DNA from: Kaistia hirudinis
GTDB taxonomy: Bacteria > Pseudomonadota > Alphaproteobacteria > Rhizobiales > Kaistiaceae
Reading direction: 5' to 3'
DNA length: 64,000 bases
Assembly: GCF_014196455.1 (NCBI RefSeq)
Contig: NZ_JACIDS010000001.1
Span: 1-64,000, forward strand
Shown: piece by piece, positions 42,246-50,421 of the stretch
Layout of the letters: each line of letters opens with the position of its first letter
How positions within the stretch are numbered: the first letter of the stretch is position 1
Translations under genes and position numbers: made by a program
Notes under the pieces: model-generated
What the model saw: only the letters and a program-made list of their open reading frames with translations
The model's database searches: none
Told to the model about the DNA's origin: nothing

Positions 42246-43762
42246 CGACGGACACCGCAAGCTGGTCGGAACTGCCGTTCCTGTCGGGCCGGCTGCTGCA
42301 TTATGGCGGCGCGTTTCAGGAGGCCCGCTCGACGGCCGCTATCCCTGTCGTCAGCCCCGCCAGCGGCGCGCAGTTTGGCGCGGTGCCGCTCGCCGGAGCC
42401 GACGATGTCGCGGCGGCGATGGATGCCGCTTCGGCGGCGGCGCCGGCCTGGGGCGCGCTGGATGCGCTTGATCGTGGCCGGCATCTGCGGGCGCTGGCCG
42501 AGATCGTGCGCAGCCGCATCGGCGAACTCGCGACCTTCGAATCCGCGATCACGGGGCGGCCGATCCGCGAGATGCGTGCGCAGATGGGCCGCATTCCCGA
42601 ATGGCTCGACTATTTCGGCGGTATCGCCGCGGGCCTCGAGGGCGAATCCAATCGCCTCCGCGGCGGCTTCCTCTCTTATACGGCCTATGAGCCGCATGGC
42701 GTCTGCGCGCTGCTGACGCCGTGGAACCATCCGATCCTCATCCTCGTCAAGAAGCTCGCCGCCGCGCTCGCTGCCGGCAACACCGTTGTGGTGAAGCCGT
42801 CCGAGCTTGCCCCGGCGACGCCGCTGCTGCTGGCAGAATGGTGCCGCGAGGCGGGGATTCCAGCGGGTGTCGTCAATGTCGTCACCGGCGACGGCTCGAC
42901 CGGCTCGCTCGTCTGCAACGCGCCGGCGGTGCGCCATATCGACCTGACCGGCGGCACGGCCACGGGCCGCAAGGTCGCGGCTGCTGCCGCCGCGCGTCTC
43001 GTGCCGTGCACGCTGGAGCTCGGCGGCAAGACGCCGGTCGTGATCTTCGAGGACAGCGACGTCGAGGAGGCGGCGGCCGGCGCCGTCTTCGCCGCCTTTG
43101 TTGCGGCGGGGCAGACCTGCGTTTCCGCCAGCCGCTTCATCGTCGCGCAGGCGATCTATGAGCCGTTCCTCGAAGCCTTCGTGCGGCGCGTCCAGGCGCT
43201 GCGGCAGGGCGATCCGGCCGACGTCGCGACCGATATCGGCCCGGTGATCTCGGCCGCCTCGCGTGACCGCTGCCTCGCCTATATCGCGACGGCGAAGGCG
43301 GAAGGCGCCCGGCTCGTCGCGGGCGGCGGCGTGCCGTCGCTGCCGGCGCCGTTCTCGGGCGGCAACTATGTCGAGCCGACGGTCTTCGCCGATGTCGCGC
43401 CGTCGATGACGCTGTTCCGTGAGGAGGTGTTCGGCCCGATCGCGGCGGTGACGCCGTTCTCCGGCGAGGCCGAGGCGCTCGCCATCGCCAATGACACGCC
43501 CTATGCCCTCGGCGCTTCGATCTGGACGCGCGATGTCGCGCGCGCGCATCGGATGGCCGGCAAGGTGCGCGCCGGCATGATCTGGGTGAACGATCATCAC
43601 AAGAACGATCCGCGCTCGATCTGGGGCGGATTCGGCGACAGCGGCTATGGCACCGAGAATGGCTGGGACGCGCTCCGCTCGTACCAGAGGAAGCGCAATG
43701 TGCTGGTCTCGACGGCGGAGCGGTTCGACGACTGGTTCGCCGGTGGCAAGCGTTATGGATAG
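42242..43762 (+). CDS. NAD(P)-dependent aldehyde dehydrogenase
   Basis: A 506-residue aldehyde dehydrogenase. Cofactor segment LLTPWNHPILILVKKLA (about residue 160), general-base glutamate in TLELGGKTPVVIF (about 260) and nucleophilic cysteine in VAAGQTCVSASRFI (about 293). It would oxidise the aldehyde produced by the LLM monooxygenase or the FAD oxidase in the operon. It overlaps the next gene by eight bases. Confidence 0.9.
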   Translation: MTTDTASWSELPFLSGRLLHYGGAFQEARSTAAIPVVSPASGAQFGAVPLAGADDVAAAMDAASAAAPAWGALDALDRGRHLRALAEIVRSRIGELATFESAITGRPIREMRAQMGRIPEWLDYFGGIAAGLEGESNRLRGGFLSYTAYEPHGVCALLTPWNHPILILVKKLAAALAAGNTVVVKPSELAPATPLLLAEWCREAGIPAGVVNVVTGDGSTGSLVCNAPAVRHIDLTGGTATGRKVAAAAAARLVPCTLELGGKTPVVIFEDSDVEEAAAGAVFAAFVAAGQTCVSASRFIVAQAIYEPFLEAFVRRVQALRQGDPADVATDIGPVISAASRDRCLAYIATAKAEGARLVAGGGVPSLPAPFSGGNYVEPTVFADVAPSMTLFREEVFGPIAAVTPFSGEAEALAIANDTPYALGASIWTRDVARAHRMAGKVRAGMIWVNDHHKNDPRSIWGGFGDSGYGTENGWDALRSYQRKRNVLVSTAERFDDWFAGGKRYG

Positions 43763-44702
43763 GCGAGACGACGTGCAGCAGATCAAGATCCGCCTTCTCT
43801 GGCATCCGCAGCCGCAATTCGCCGGCTACCTGATCGCCGAGCATGAGGGGCTGGCGCGCGATGCCGGGCTCGACCTCAAATGCGTGCCGCTCGATTTCGC
43901 CAAGGGCCCGATCGCCGCGCTGCTCGACGGCGACGTCGATTTCGCCGTAGCGAGCCCGTCGCACATGCTGGAAAGCGGCCGTTCGGACGAACTGGTCTTC
44001 CTGCTCGCGATCCAGCAGGAGAGCGCGCTGGTCTATCCGGCGCGGCGCAGCGCCGGCATTGCGCGGCCGGCTGATCTCGCCGGCCATCGCATCGGCGTCT
44101 GGCCGGGCCGCGAGGATCTCGAACTCACCTTCATGCTGAAGCGCGCCGGCCTCGCGCTCGACGCCTATGAGCGGATTGCGGTGGGCGACACAGTCGCCGC
44201 CATGATCGAGGGGCGCGTCGACTGCGCGCAGATGACGACCTATCACGAGATCCATCATCTGGAGCACGCTGCCGGATCGCTCGACGATTTCGTCCTCTTC
44301 CGCGCCGCCGACTATGGCGCATCGTTGCTCAAGGACGGGCTCATCGCCCGGCGCGATTTCGTCGCCGCCAACCCGCACATCGTTCAGGCCGTGGTCAATG
44401 CGGCGCTGACGGGCTGGACCAAGGCCTTCCACGATCTCGAGGCGGCGATCGCGCTCTGCTGCCGGCTGCGGCCCGATATGGCGCGGCTCGAACAGGAGGG
44501 CCAGCTTGCCGATATCCGCGCGCTCGCGCTGGCCGGCGCGACGCTGACGCAGGGGCTCGGCTATCCCGATCTGAAGCATGTCCGCCAGGCGCTGGTCGCG
44601 ATGGCGGAAGTCGAAGGGCATGCGCCGGCGGAAGAGGGTCTGGTCGACGATCGCTTCTGGCGCGCCGCGCCGGAGGCTGTGCGGAGCGCGGCTTGGGGAT
44701 GA
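43755..44702 (+). CDS. THI5/NMT1-like protein without signal peptide
   Basis: A 315-residue protein with the NMT1/THI5 fold, starting MDRRDDVQQIKIRLLWHPQP, then FAGYLIAEHEGLARDAGLDL. No signal peptide or membrane segment is present, so it is cytosolic if the start is right; the ATG at 43755 overlaps the aldehyde dehydrogenase stop, and a GTG at 43773 would shorten it. In a by-eye alignment with yeast Thi5, DFAVASPSHML (about residues 60-70) puts a histidine at the place of the Thi5 donor histidine, while the PLP lysine is an alanine. It could be an enzyme, a sensor or a carrier. It overlaps the FAD oxidase gene by four bases. Confidence 0.78.
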   Translation: MDRRDDVQQIKIRLLWHPQPQFAGYLIAEHEGLARDAGLDLKCVPLDFAKGPIAALLDGDVDFAVASPSHMLESGRSDELVFLLAIQQESALVYPARRSAGIARPADLAGHRIGVWPGREDLELTFMLKRAGLALDAYERIAVGDTVAAMIEGRVDCAQMTTYHEIHHLEHAAGSLDDFVLFRAADYGASLLKDGLIARRDFVAANPHIVQAVVNAALTGWTKAFHDLEAAIALCCRLRPDMARLEQEGQLADIRALALAGATLTQGLGYPDLKHVRQALVAMAEVEGHAPAEEGLVDDRFWRAAPEAVRSAAWG

Positions 44703-45859
44703 AACCGGGTGCGGGCATGAAGGCGGACGCGGTCGTCGTCGGGGCCGGGGTGGTGGGCGCGGCCGTTGCGCGCGCGCTCGCCGTTTCGGGCCGCCGCGTC
44801 GTCATCGTCGAGCAGGGCGTGCCCGGCGGCGCGGTCTCCGGCGCGAGCCTCGCCTGCATCGGCACGCATATGATGGATGAGGACGAACTGCCGCTCCTCA
44901 AATGGTGCTGCGACGAATGGGCGGCTTTCGCCAGCGTCGCGCCCGATTTCGAATATTCCCGCTGTGGCCAGTTGCGCTTCCTGAAGCAGGAGAGCGAGCG
45001 CCGATCCGCCGATGAATGGATCGGCATCGAGACGGCCGCAGGCCTCTCGCCGACCCTGCTCGACCCGGACGCCGTGCGCCGCATCGAGCCGGAGCTGACC
45101 GGTCCGATCCATGCCGCGACCTGGTCGCCCAATTCGGCCGTGGTCAATCCCTTCCTCGCCGTGCGGCGCCTGCTCGAGGCGGCGCAGGCGGCGGGTGCAA
45201 CGCTGGTCAGCCGCCGTCCGGTTACCGCCCTCCGCCTTGCCGGCGGCCGGATCGCCGGAGTCGAGACCGCCGAAGGTCCGATCGAGGCGGGGATCGTCGT
45301 CCTGGCCGGCGGGCCCTGGACCGCGAAGCTCGCCGCGACGGCCGGTGTCGACCTCCCGATCGTGCCGCGCAAGGCGCAGTGCCTCGCCACGGTCTCCGTC
45401 CCACCTTCGATCCGCACCGTCGTCGGCGCCTGCAAGGCGGAGGGCGGCGTCGATGCCGGCTATACGCAGATCCAGCAGGCGATGAGTGGCCAAATCCTGT
45501 TCAACACCGTCCTTGAAGGCGGCGTCACGGCGGCCGGCAGCCCGGACGACATTCCCGAGGTCGACCGCGCCTTCATCCGCGATTCGGTTGCGACGCTGCT
45601 CTTCCTCTTCCCGGCGTTCGTGCAGATCGACCTGCTACGCTCCTGGGTGCGCTACGAGGCAGTGACGCCGGATGACCGCTTCCTGACCGGGCCCGCCGGA
45701 CCGGATGGGCTTTTCATCGCCGCTGGCGATGGCGGCACCGGCTTCGTCCGCTCGCTCGGCATGGCGCGCATCATTGCCGACTTTGTTGGCGGCCGCGAAA
45801 GCCCGTTCCGGCGCGATCTTTATGACCCGGCGCGGTTCGACATGAAGGCGGCGGCATGA
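44699..45859 (+). CDS. FAD-dependent amine/amino-acid oxidoreductase (DadA/HcnC/OoxB type)
   Basis: A 386-residue DAO-family flavoprotein. The FAD motif is DAVVVGAGVVGAAVARAL (about residue 8-25), with GAVSGASLACIG after it and the C-terminal GLFIAAGDGGTGFVRS flavin-binding loop. In opine, hydroxyproline and cyanide-forming glycine oxidases this subunit joins a small 2Fe-2S protein and a second FAD subunit, exactly the next two genes. It oxidises a C-N bond of an amine or secondary amino acid. The ATG at 44699 overlaps the previous stop (ATGA); ATG at 44717 is an alternative. Confidence 0.86.
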   Translation: MKPGAGMKADAVVVGAGVVGAAVARALAVSGRRVVIVEQGVPGGAVSGASLACIGTHMMDEDELPLLKWCCDEWAAFASVAPDFEYSRCGQLRFLKQESERRSADEWIGIETAAGLSPTLLDPDAVRRIEPELTGPIHAATWSPNSAVVNPFLAVRRLLEAAQAAGATLVSRRPVTALRLAGGRIAGVETAEGPIEAGIVVLAGGPWTAKLAATAGVDLPIVPRKAQCLATVSVPPSIRTVVGACKAEGGVDAGYTQIQQAMSGQILFNTVLEGGVTAAGSPDDIPEVDRAFIRDSVATLLFLFPAFVQIDLLRSWVRYEAVTPDDRFLTGPAGPDGLFIAAGDGGTGFVRSLGMARIIADFVGGRESPFRRDLYDPARFDMKAAA

Positions 45860-46110
45860 GTACGCTGGTCACTATCGATCTCGACGGCCGCGCGGTCGAG
45901 GCGGAGGCGGGGCGCCCGCTCGGCGCGCTGCTCCATCGCGAGCTGAACGCCGTGCTGCGCCATACGGCCAAGGACGGCGCGCCGCGCGGTGTCTTCTGCG
46001 GCATGGGTGTGTGTTTCGATTGCCTGGTCCGTGTCGATGGGCGCGAGGGCGTGCGCGCCTGCGTCACGCCGATCCGCGCCGGCATGCGCGTCGAGACGGT
46101 GCGCTCATGA
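45856..46110 (+). CDS. Small (2Fe-2S)-binding subunit of the FAD oxidase
   Basis: An 84-residue ferredoxin-like protein. GVFCGMGVCFDCLVRVDG (residues 46-63) supplies three cysteines in CGMGVCFDC and RACVTP the fourth, the plant-type 2Fe-2S arrangement seen in HcnA/SoxA-N-like subunits. It passes electrons between the two flavoprotein subunits. Overlaps of four bases on each side tie it to both. Confidence 0.9.
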   Translation: MSTLVTIDLDGRAVEAEAGRPLGALLHRELNAVLRHTAKDGAPRGVFCGMGVCFDCLVRVDGREGVRACVTPIRAGMRVETVRS

Positions 46111-47501
46111 GGCGGATCGACACGGATCTTCTCGTCGTCGGCGGCGGCCCGGCGGGCCTCGAAGCCGCGCGGGCTGCGGCGGAAGCGGGCATTGCCGTCG
46201 ACCTCGTCGACGCCGGATTCCGGCCGGGCGGACAGTATTGGATGCAGGATCCGACCGGCGCGCCGCCGCTCTCCGCACAGGGGAGCAAGGGCGCTGCGGC
46301 GATCGCGAAGGCGCAGGCGACCGGCGTCGCGTTCCATTCCGGCGCCGAGGTGTTCGCAGCTTTTCCGGATCGCCGGGTGCTGGCCAACGCCGCCGACGGC
46401 CCGATCGAGTTCACGCCGCGCGCCATCATCGTCGCGACCGGCGCGCATGACCGCGCGATGCCGTTTCCGGGCTGGACCTTGCCGGGCGTCATGACGCCCG
46501 GCGCCGGCCAGCGCCTCGCCAAGCTCGGCGGAACGAGCGCCGGTGAGCGGGTCGTGCTGGCCGGCAGCGGTCCGTTCCTGATGGCGGTTGCCGAGACGCT
46601 GGTGAAGCTCGGCAAGCCGCCGGTCGCGCTGATCGAGGCCCGGCCGACGGACTCGGCGATCATCGCCCATCTCGCCCGCCATCCCGGCCGCTGGCGCGAG
46701 GCGGCGCGATTGCTGGCGGGGGCTCGCGCCATTCCCGAGCGCCGTAGCGGCTGGATCGTCACCGAGGCGATCGGTAGCGAGCGCGTCACGGCGGTTCGTA
46801 TCGCGCCGGTCGATCGGAGCGGGCGAATCGATCGCGCGCGTTCCGAGACCATCGGCGGGATCGATGCGCTGCTGGTTGGCTGGGGCTTCCGGCCGATGAT
46901 CGAGCTGACCGCGCTGCTGCGCTGCCGCCACGAGCATGACCCCGCTCTCGGCGGCTGGCATTGCGTCACCGACCGGGCGAGCGGACGAACCTCGGTCGAA
47001 GGCGTCTATGCCGCCGGCGAAGTGACGGGCATTGCCGGCGCCGTTCCGGCCCGGCTCTCGGGGCGCCTCGCGGGACTTTCCGCCGCGGCCGATCTCGGCG
47101 CCGATACCGCCGGCGACGAGGGCGAGCGTGCGAGCCTCGCGGAACAACTCGCCCGCGCACGGGCCTTCTCCGATGGGCTCGGACGGCTCTATGCGCCGCC
47201 TGCCGACCTCGTGACGCTCGCTCGAGACGACACGGTCGTCTGCCGCTGCGAGGAAATCACGCGCGCCGACATCGCTGCCGCCTTTGCCGACGGAACCGAC
47301 GCCGTCGCAGGTGCCAAGATCTGGACGCGGGCCGGGATGGGCCGTTGCCAGGGCCGCATCTGCGGCGCGGCCGTCGCCGCGATCGCCGCCGCCGAGACCG
47401 GCATCACGCCGCGCGAGGCCGGGTTCAATCCGCCGCGCATTCCGCTGCGCCCGGTGCCGCTCTCGGTCGTGCTGGAGACAACACGGGACGGGCAGGAATG
47501 A
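46107..47501 (+). CDS. FAD/NAD(P)-binding oxidoreductase with C-terminal 2Fe-2S (BFD-like) domain (HcnB/OoxA type)
   Basis: A 464-residue subunit. Rossmann motif TDLLVVGGGPAGLEAARAA (about residues 6-24), second dinucleotide site ERVVLAGSGPFLMAVAETL (about 145), and a C-terminal BFD-like iron-sulfur domain with VVCRCEEITRAD (about 373) and GRCQGRICG (about 413). It completes a heterotrimeric oxidase with the two preceding genes. Such enzymes act on octopine, nopaline, hydroxyproline or glycine. It overlaps both neighbours by four bases. Confidence 0.88.
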   Translation: MRRIDTDLLVVGGGPAGLEAARAAAEAGIAVDLVDAGFRPGGQYWMQDPTGAPPLSAQGSKGAAAIAKAQATGVAFHSGAEVFAAFPDRRVLANAADGPIEFTPRAIIVATGAHDRAMPFPGWTLPGVMTPGAGQRLAKLGGTSAGERVVLAGSGPFLMAVAETLVKLGKPPVALIEARPTDSAIIAHLARHPGRWREAARLLAGARAIPERRSGWIVTEAIGSERVTAVRIAPVDRSGRIDRARSETIGGIDALLVGWGFRPMIELTALLRCRHEHDPALGGWHCVTDRASGRTSVEGVYAAGEVTGIAGAVPARLSGRLAGLSAAADLGADTAGDEGERASLAEQLARARAFSDGLGRLYAPPADLVTLARDDTVVCRCEEITRADIAAAFADGTDAVAGAKIWTRAGMGRCQGRICGAAVAAIAAAETGITPREAGFNPPRIPLRPVPLSVVLETTRDGQE

Positions 47502-48427
47502 CGGACGCCGTCTCGCTTCAGCTCAAATGGCTGCATCAGGCCCAGTTCGCCGGGTATTATGTGGCCGAGGACGCCGGCTACTATGCGGAGGTCGGCCTGG
47601 ACGTCGATATCCGCGTCGGCGGGCCGGGCGTCGACCCGGAGGTCGCCGTCGCGACGGGCGAAGCGGATTTCGCGCAGGGTGGGGGCATCGAAAGCGTTCT
47701 CGCGGCGCGTGCCGCAGGCCTGCCGGTGGTGGCGATCGCCGCGCTGTTCCAGAAGATCGATGTCGTCTACGTCGCCCGGCGCGGCTCCGGCATCCGGTCG
47801 CTGGAGGACTTCGCGGGCCGGCGGTTGAGCACGTGGTACACGGGCGTGCATCTCATCCTGCGTGCGATGCTGCGGCGCGCCGGCGTGGACCTCGCGACGG
47901 TCGACGAGGTCATGCAGGCGGCCAGCATGCAGCCCTTTGTCGATGGCGAGGTCGCCGTCGCCGCGGCCACGTTCTACAATCAGCTGCCGAAGCTTGAAGC
48001 GTCCGGCATCGACGATCTCGTCGCGTTCGATCCGGCCGATTTCGGCATCGTCATCCCGCGCGATCCCATCATCGCCGCGGACCGCACCGTGCAGGAGAGG
48101 CCCGATGTCGTCGGCCGTTTTCTGACGGCGAGCCTGCGCGGATGGCTGAGGTCCTTCGAACGGCAGGACGAGGCGGTCGCCGCCGTCCTGCGCCGCAGCC
48201 CCGATCTCGATCCCGTCCATCAGGCCGTCATGATCCGCGAGGTCGCCGCGCTGGCCCGTCTTGGCGACGGGGAGGCGAGGGGGATCGGCTATATCGATCC
48301 CGCCCGCGTGCGGGACGCCGAGCGCTTCCTGTTCGAGCACGGCCAGCTTTCCCGCTCCGTCCCGCCGGAGGAAGCCAGCACGATGGCGTTCTGGCGCGAT
48401 GTCCGCACGATCGGATCAGATCGATGA
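47498..48427 (+). CDS. THI5/NMT1-like protein without signal peptide, paralogue of the secreted binding protein
   Basis: A 309-residue protein starting MTDAVSLQLKWLHQAQFAGY, which matches the mature start of the secreted binding protein at 36369-37376 (VRLKWLPQAQFAGV). They also share MQPF-D, Y-NQL or Y-NEL, and the FLxAxLxGW segment, so they are paralogues, but this one has no signal peptide. The start is well fixed by a four-base overlap (ATGA) with the oxidase gene and AGGA just before. It is likely cytosolic, so a catalytic or sensing role is probable. It ends the ten-gene operon. Confidence 0.82.
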   Translation: MTDAVSLQLKWLHQAQFAGYYVAEDAGYYAEVGLDVDIRVGGPGVDPEVAVATGEADFAQGGGIESVLAARAAGLPVVAIAALFQKIDVVYVARRGSGIRSLEDFAGRRLSTWYTGVHLILRAMLRRAGVDLATVDEVMQAASMQPFVDGEVAVAAATFYNQLPKLEASGIDDLVAFDPADFGIVIPRDPIIAADRTVQERPDVVGRFLTASLRGWLRSFERQDEAVAAVLRRSPDLDPVHQAVMIREVAALARLGDGEARGIGYIDPARVRDAERFLFEHGQLSRSVPPEEASTMAFWRDVRTIGSDR

Positions 48428-48521
48428 AGCGGGCTCACCTACCCCTCACGAGCCGCCGGATCCATGCGAGCACTTCGCACGACTCAGCCGGCCCGACCCA
48501 TTGCCACAACAGGAGAATTTC

Positions 48522-49307
48522 ATGGATCTGCGTCTGACCGGGAAGAAGGTCCTCATCACCGGCGCTTCGCAGGGGATCGGGGCGGGTCTTGCCAAGGCGT
48601 TCGCCGAAGAGGGCTGCACGCTGGCGCTGACGGCGCGCAATGCGGAGAAGCTCGCCGCCATCCGGACCGACATTCTTGCCGACGCCCCTGACCTCACCGT
48701 CGATCTGCATCCTCTGGACCTGACCGAGGCCGGCGCCGCCGAGCGGCTCGCCGATGCGGTTGGCGACGTCGACATCCTGGTCAACAATGCCGGCGTCATT
48801 CCCTCGGGCTCGCTGTTCGACATCGACGAGGCGAAGTGGCGCGCCGGCTGGGAGCTGAAGGTCTTCGGCTATATCAATCTGTGCCGGCTCTATTATCCGC
48901 GCATGAAGGCGGCGGGCGGCGGCGTCATCATCAACAATATCGGCAATGGCGGCGAGGTCACCGACCCGCGCTACATCGCCGGCGCCGTCGGCAATGCGAG
49001 CCTAATGCATTTCACCCGCGCGCTGGGCGGCTCCAGCCTCGACGACAAGATCCGCGTCGTCGGCGTCAATCCGGGGCCGGTCAACACGGACCGCATCTAC
49101 AACATGCTCAAGAAGCGGGCGAAGGATCTGCTCGGCGACGAGAATCGCTTTGGCGAACTGGAGAGCACCTATCCGCTCGGCCGGCCGGCGCATGTGCATG
49201 AGGTGACCGACCTCATCGTCTTCCTCGCCTCCTATCGTGCCGGCTACATCACCGGCACGATCGTGACCGTCGACGGCGGAATCGCCTCGCGCCGCTCGAT
49301 CATCTGA
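48522..49307 (+). CDS. Short-chain dehydrogenase/reductase with atypical active site
   Basis: A 261-residue SDR. Cofactor motif GASQGIG (residues 14-20), NNAG (88-91) and the NPGPV strand (about 185) are intact, but the active-site YxxxK reads YIAGA (Y151, A155) and the expected serine 13 residues earlier is asparagine. So the lysine that normally lowers the tyrosine pKa is missing. It may use another mechanism or act as a non-classical SDR clade member. AGGAG precedes the ATG. It lies 94 bases after the ten-gene operon and may be cotranscribed. Confidence 0.85.
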   Translation: MDLRLTGKKVLITGASQGIGAGLAKAFAEEGCTLALTARNAEKLAAIRTDILADAPDLTVDLHPLDLTEAGAAERLADAVGDVDILVNNAGVIPSGSLFDIDEAKWRAGWELKVFGYINLCRLYYPRMKAAGGGVIINNIGNGGEVTDPRYIAGAVGNASLMHFTRALGGSSLDDKIRVVGVNPGPVNTDRIYNMLKKRAKDLLGDENRFGELESTYPLGRPAHVHEVTDLIVFLASYRAGYITGTIVTVDGGIASRRSII

Positions 49308-49340
49308 GGCGGGCAGGGGCCTTCACGCTGCCCCTCACGG
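49308..49340 (+). terminator. Possible weak terminator after the SDR gene
   Basis: GGGCAG (49311-49316) pairs with CTGCCC (49328-49333), and flanking GAG/CTC could extend the stem with bulges. There is no T-run, so intrinsic termination is doubtful. Confidence 0.3.
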
Positions 49341-49382
49341 TCACCATATAAGCGCGCAGGACACGGGCGGCCGCGAGACGGC

Positions 49383-49411
49383 TTGCCCTTTTGCCTTCTC
49401 CCGCCTATAAG
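49383..49411 (+). promoter_or_regulatory. Sigma-70 promoter for rpsB
   Basis: TTGCCC (49383-49388) and TATAAG (49406-49411) are separated by 17 bases, a good match for alphaproteobacterial housekeeping promoters. The start would be near 49418, about 118 bases before the rpsB ATG. A second TATAAG followed by GCGCGCA lies at 49347-49352 and may be another start. Confidence 0.6.
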
Positions 49412-49535
49412 GCGCGCATTCCACACGTGGGGCTCGGGCTCCGGCGGCGCTTTGTCGTTGTTCGGATCCCTCCGGTGCCAGACATCCGATCTGGCTATCC
49501 CACGGAGGCACAACCGGTAAAGGACGACCCTTACT

Positions 49536-50312
49536 ATGGCACTTCCCGATTACTCCATGCGCCAGCTGCTCGAGGCCGGCGTTCACTTCGGTCACCAGAA
49601 GCACCGCTGGAACCCGAAGATGGCCCCGTATCTCTACGGCGTCCGCAACAACATCCACATCATCGACCTCGCCCAGACGGTGCCGATGCTGCACCGTGCG
49701 CTGCAGGCGGTGAGCGATACGGTCGCCGGCGGTGGCCGCGTCCTGTTCGTGGGCACCAAGCGTCAGGCGGCCGAGCCGGTTGCCGATGCGGCCCGTCGTT
49801 GCGCGCAGTACTATGTCAATTCCCGCTGGCTCGGTGGCATGCTGACCAACTGGAAGACGATCTCGCATTCGATCCAGCGCCTGCGCCACCTCGACGAGCT
49901 GCTCTCGTCGGACGTCCAGGGCCTGACGAAGAAGGAGCGCCTGACGCTGTCGCGCGAGCGCGACAAGCTCGAGAACGCTCTCGGCGGCATCAAGGACATG
50001 GGCGGCATTCCCGACCTTCTCTTCGTGATCGACACGAACAAGGAGGCGCTCGCCATCCAGGAGGCGCGCCGCCTGCACATTCCGGTCGCGGCGATCATCG
50101 ATTCGAATTCGGATCCGGACGGCATCACCTATCCGATCCCCGGCAATGACGACGCCGGCCGCGCGCTGACGCTCTATGGCGATCTGATCGCCCGCGCCGC
50201 GCTCGACGGCATCTCGCGTGCCGCCGGCCAGTCGGGCCTCGATATCGGCGCCCAGGAAGAGATCTACGAAGAGGCTCTTCCGGTCGTCGAGGAAACGACG
50301 GCCGCCGCCTGA
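49536..50312 (+). CDS. rpsB: 30S ribosomal protein S2
   Basis: A 258-residue S2 protein. [22 protein letters not shown] near the start and the [24 protein letters not shown] and [19 protein letters not shown] segments are diagnostic. It binds the small ribosomal subunit late in assembly. It opens the conserved rpsB-tsf-pyrH-frr cluster. AAAGGA lies a little far (about 11 bases) from the ATG. Confidence 0.98.
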   Translation: MALPDYSMRQLLEAGVHFGHQKHRWNPKMAPYLYGVRNNIHIIDLAQTVPMLHRALQAVSDTVAGGGRVLFVGTKRQAAEPVADAARRCAQYYVNSRWLGGMLTNWKTISHSIQRLRHLDELLSSDVQGLTKKERLTLSRERDKLENALGGIKDMGGIPDLLFVIDTNKEALAIQEARRLHIPVAAIIDSNSDPDGITYPIPGNDDAGRALTLYGDLIARAALDGISRAAGQSGLDIGAQEEIYEEALPVVEETTAAA

Positions 50313-50321
50313 GGCCCTGAT

Positions 50322-50397
50322 CGGCCGCTCCTGAAAGCGGCCGTTCCGCAATGTTGAAGGAAGTGCAGCCGGGTGCCCTGTCGCCCGGCTGTTCGTT
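50322..50397 (+). terminator. Two hairpins between rpsB and tsf
   Basis: The first has an 8-bp stem (50322-50329 with 50336-50343). The second has a 10-bp stem with one U-G pair (50366-50375 with 50382-50391) followed by TTCGTTC. The second looks like an attenuator or leaky intrinsic terminator that could set the rpsB:tsf ratio. Confidence 0.5.
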
Positions 50398-50421
50398 CAA
50401 GAGAGAGAGATGAGGCACACG

